This document shows, one piece after another, positions 63,039 to 64,000 of a stretch of DNA of 64,000 nt. The position numbers and the translations under genes are program-made. This DNA is from Virgisporangium aliadipatigenens (GTDB lineage: Bacteria > Actinomycetota > Actinomycetes > Mycobacteriales > Micromonosporaceae). Within the stretch, counting starts at the first letter, position 1. Every line of letters starts with the position of its first letter. The stretch covers positions 218,760 through 282,759 of the forward strand of contig NZ_BOPF01000013.1 in the NCBI RefSeq assembly GCF_016863615.1. The letters are read 5' to 3'. The notes under the pieces are model-generated. The model was not told where the DNA came from, searched no databases, and saw only the letters and a list, made by a program, of their open reading frames with translations.

Positions 63039-63896
63039 ATGCGTAAGGGCACGGTGGCGATCGGTTTCGTGGCCATGGTCACGATGGCGGCTGTGGGCGG
63101 GCACTACTTCGTCCAGCAGTTCGACGACCTGCCGCTGCCCTCGCTGCCCGGGCTCGCCTGCGACGTGCGGGCCGACGGCGACGGGACGATCCCGCTGAGC
63201 AACGAGCAGATGGCCAACGCGGCCACGATCTCGGCGGTCGGCATCCGGCGCGGCATCCCTCGCCGCGGCGTGGTCGTCGCCCTGGCCACCGCCTGGCAGG
63301 AGTCGAAGATCGAAAACCGGGAGGGCGGCGACCGGGACTCGATCGGCCTGTTCCAGCAGCGGCCGAGCAAGGACTGGGGCACGCCGGAGCAGATCTCCGA
63401 TCCGCGCTACGCGACGAACGCGTTCTACGACGCGCTGCTCAAGGTGCCCAACTGGCAGAAGCTGCGGGTCACCGAGGCGGCGCAGGCCGTGCAGATCAGC
63501 GCCTACCCCGAGGCGTACGAGCAGTGGGCGGCCCGGGCGGAGCAACTGGCGGCCGCGCTCGGCGGCGACCGGACCGGCGCGGTCTCCTGCGAGGTGCGCG
63601 ACGCCCCGCAGACCACGGGCGCCGCGGCGGTGAAGGCGCTCGCCGCGACCCTGAAGCTCGACTGGGGCGACATCCGCAGCACGTCGCAGGAATCCAGCAT
63701 CTCCATCACCGTGCGTAACGAGAGTGCGGGCTGGCAGTACGCCCACTGGCTCGTGGCGCACGCCGCGGGACAGGGCGTGCAGCGCGTCAGGTACAACGGG
63801 CAGGAGTGGACCGCCAAGTCCGGGACCTGGGAAAAGAGCGCCTCCGAGGCGGCCGGTGCGACGAAACAGGCGGTTTCCGCCGACGTGGCAACCTGA
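63039..63896 (+). CDS. Exported lysozyme-like (transglycosylase-fold) protein
   Basis: A 285-residue protein with an N-terminal hydrophobic segment (VAIGFVAMVTMAAVGGHYFV) acting as anchor or signal. Residues about 50-170 follow the lysozyme-like fold: helical ATISAVGIRRGIPRRGVVVA then LATAWQESKIENRE, where the Glu sits at the position of the catalytic Glu of lytic transglycosylases, then SIGLFQQRPSKDWGTPEQI. The rest is unassigned. Peptidoglycan cleavage is inferred. The ATG follows TACCCT by 6 bases; the frame is open upstream but lacks support. Confidence 0.8.
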   Translation: MRKGTVAIGFVAMVTMAAVGGHYFVQQFDDLPLPSLPGLACDVRADGDGTIPLSNEQMANAATISAVGIRRGIPRRGVVVALATAWQESKIENREGGDRDSIGLFQQRPSKDWGTPEQISDPRYATNAFYDALLKVPNWQKLRVTEAAQAVQISAYPEAYEQWAARAEQLAAALGGDRTGAVSCEVRDAPQTTGAAAVKALAATLKLDWGDIRSTSQESSISITVRNESAGWQYAHWLVAHAAGQGVQRVRYNGQEWTAKSGTWEKSASEAAGATKQAVSADVAT

Positions 63897-63950
63897 CCTG
63901 TGGGCCGTTAGGAGGATGCCTCCCCGTCTTCCCCGAAGGCTCTGCCGCGT

Positions 63951-63956
63951 TACCAT
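63951..63956 (+). promoter_or_regulatory. Possible -10 element of a gene starting beyond the window
   Basis: TACCAT fits the TAnnnT -10 pattern used by many genes here and reads rightward. No coding region begins in the last 100 bases and no convincing -35 is visible. A 5-bp hairpin GGAGG-ATG-CCTCC lies just upstream. Confidence 0.3.
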
Positions 63957-64000
63957 CAGTCGTTCTGAAGAGGGGTTCGCGTTTCTGCGGGCGGTTTCCC

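Overview
The window is high-GC actinobacterial chromosome, most likely from the family Micromonosporaceae (Actinoplanes/Micromonospora relatives). The basis is very high GC, dense GTG and TTG starts, many apparently leaderless genes, an N9-spaced CIRCE element, a SARP-type regulator, and a housekeeping order typical of that family (hemW, hrcA, dnaJ, rsmE, HIT, phoH, ybeY, CNNM, era, recO, uppS in one part; dgt, dnaG, ppdK, dusB and glyS in another). No integrase, transposase, CRISPR array or rRNA operon is visible.

Layout. 1-3.7 kb: a TetR regulator divergent from an FAD monooxygenase, an HTH/DUF4180 pair, a small orphan protein, tRNA-Asn(GTT) and a YtxH-type membrane protein. 3.8-10.4 kb, all minus strand: a drug/polysaccharide-type ABC exporter (ATPase plus two permeases), a conserved hypothetical, dnaG, dgt and a glyoxalase-fold protein. 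10.4-14.4 kb: ppdK and dusB. 14.4-28.7 kb is the accessory island: a giant secreted LamG/nidogen-like protein, an overlapping 2367-residue RHS protein ending in a HINT self-processing domain and a short unrecognised C-terminal (toxin-like) domain, a small low-GC candidate immunity gene, and a divergent SARP-family regulator. 28.7-33.6 kb: a PAS-GGDEF-EAL protein, an Nramp-related transporter and glyS. 33.8-38.6 kb: small genes, then a zinc-uptake operon (znuA, znuC, znuB, zur) behind a perfect Zur-like palindrome. 38.7-43 kb: acyl-CoA dehydrogenase, SDR, alpha/beta hydrolase and a permease/TIGR03943 pair. 44.1-47.0 kb: a TPP riboswitch controlling an ECF thiamine-precursor importer (S, double ATPase, T). 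47.1-58.8 kb: the conserved run uppS, recO, era, deaminase-like, CNNM, ybeY, phoH, a serine hydrolase, HIT, rsmE, dnaJ and hrcA with CIRCE, then a DUF4870 protein. 58.8-64 kb: hemW, divergent enoyl-CoA hydratase, a secreted GH10 xylanase with two carbohydrate-binding modules, and a lysozyme-like exported protein.

How the genes work together. Zur probably represses its own operon, closing a zinc-homeostasis loop. The thiamine importer is controlled at translation initiation, because the riboswitch P1 helix abuts the Shine-Dalgarno sequence. HrcA represses through CIRCE and is followed directly by dnaJ. The LamG and RHS genes overlap and both encode exported giants, so they probably form one surface or secreted delivery machine whose interchangeable tip is the 130-residue C-terminal domain plus the following gene. 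The most interesting signals are this tip/immunity pair, a SARP regulator with a substituted Walker A lysine, a 10-bp palindrome that appears to serve as the -10 element of two divergent leaderless genes, a hairpin that could hide a Shine-Dalgarno only on read-through transcripts, and two structured intergenic inverted repeats that may be dispersed elements.
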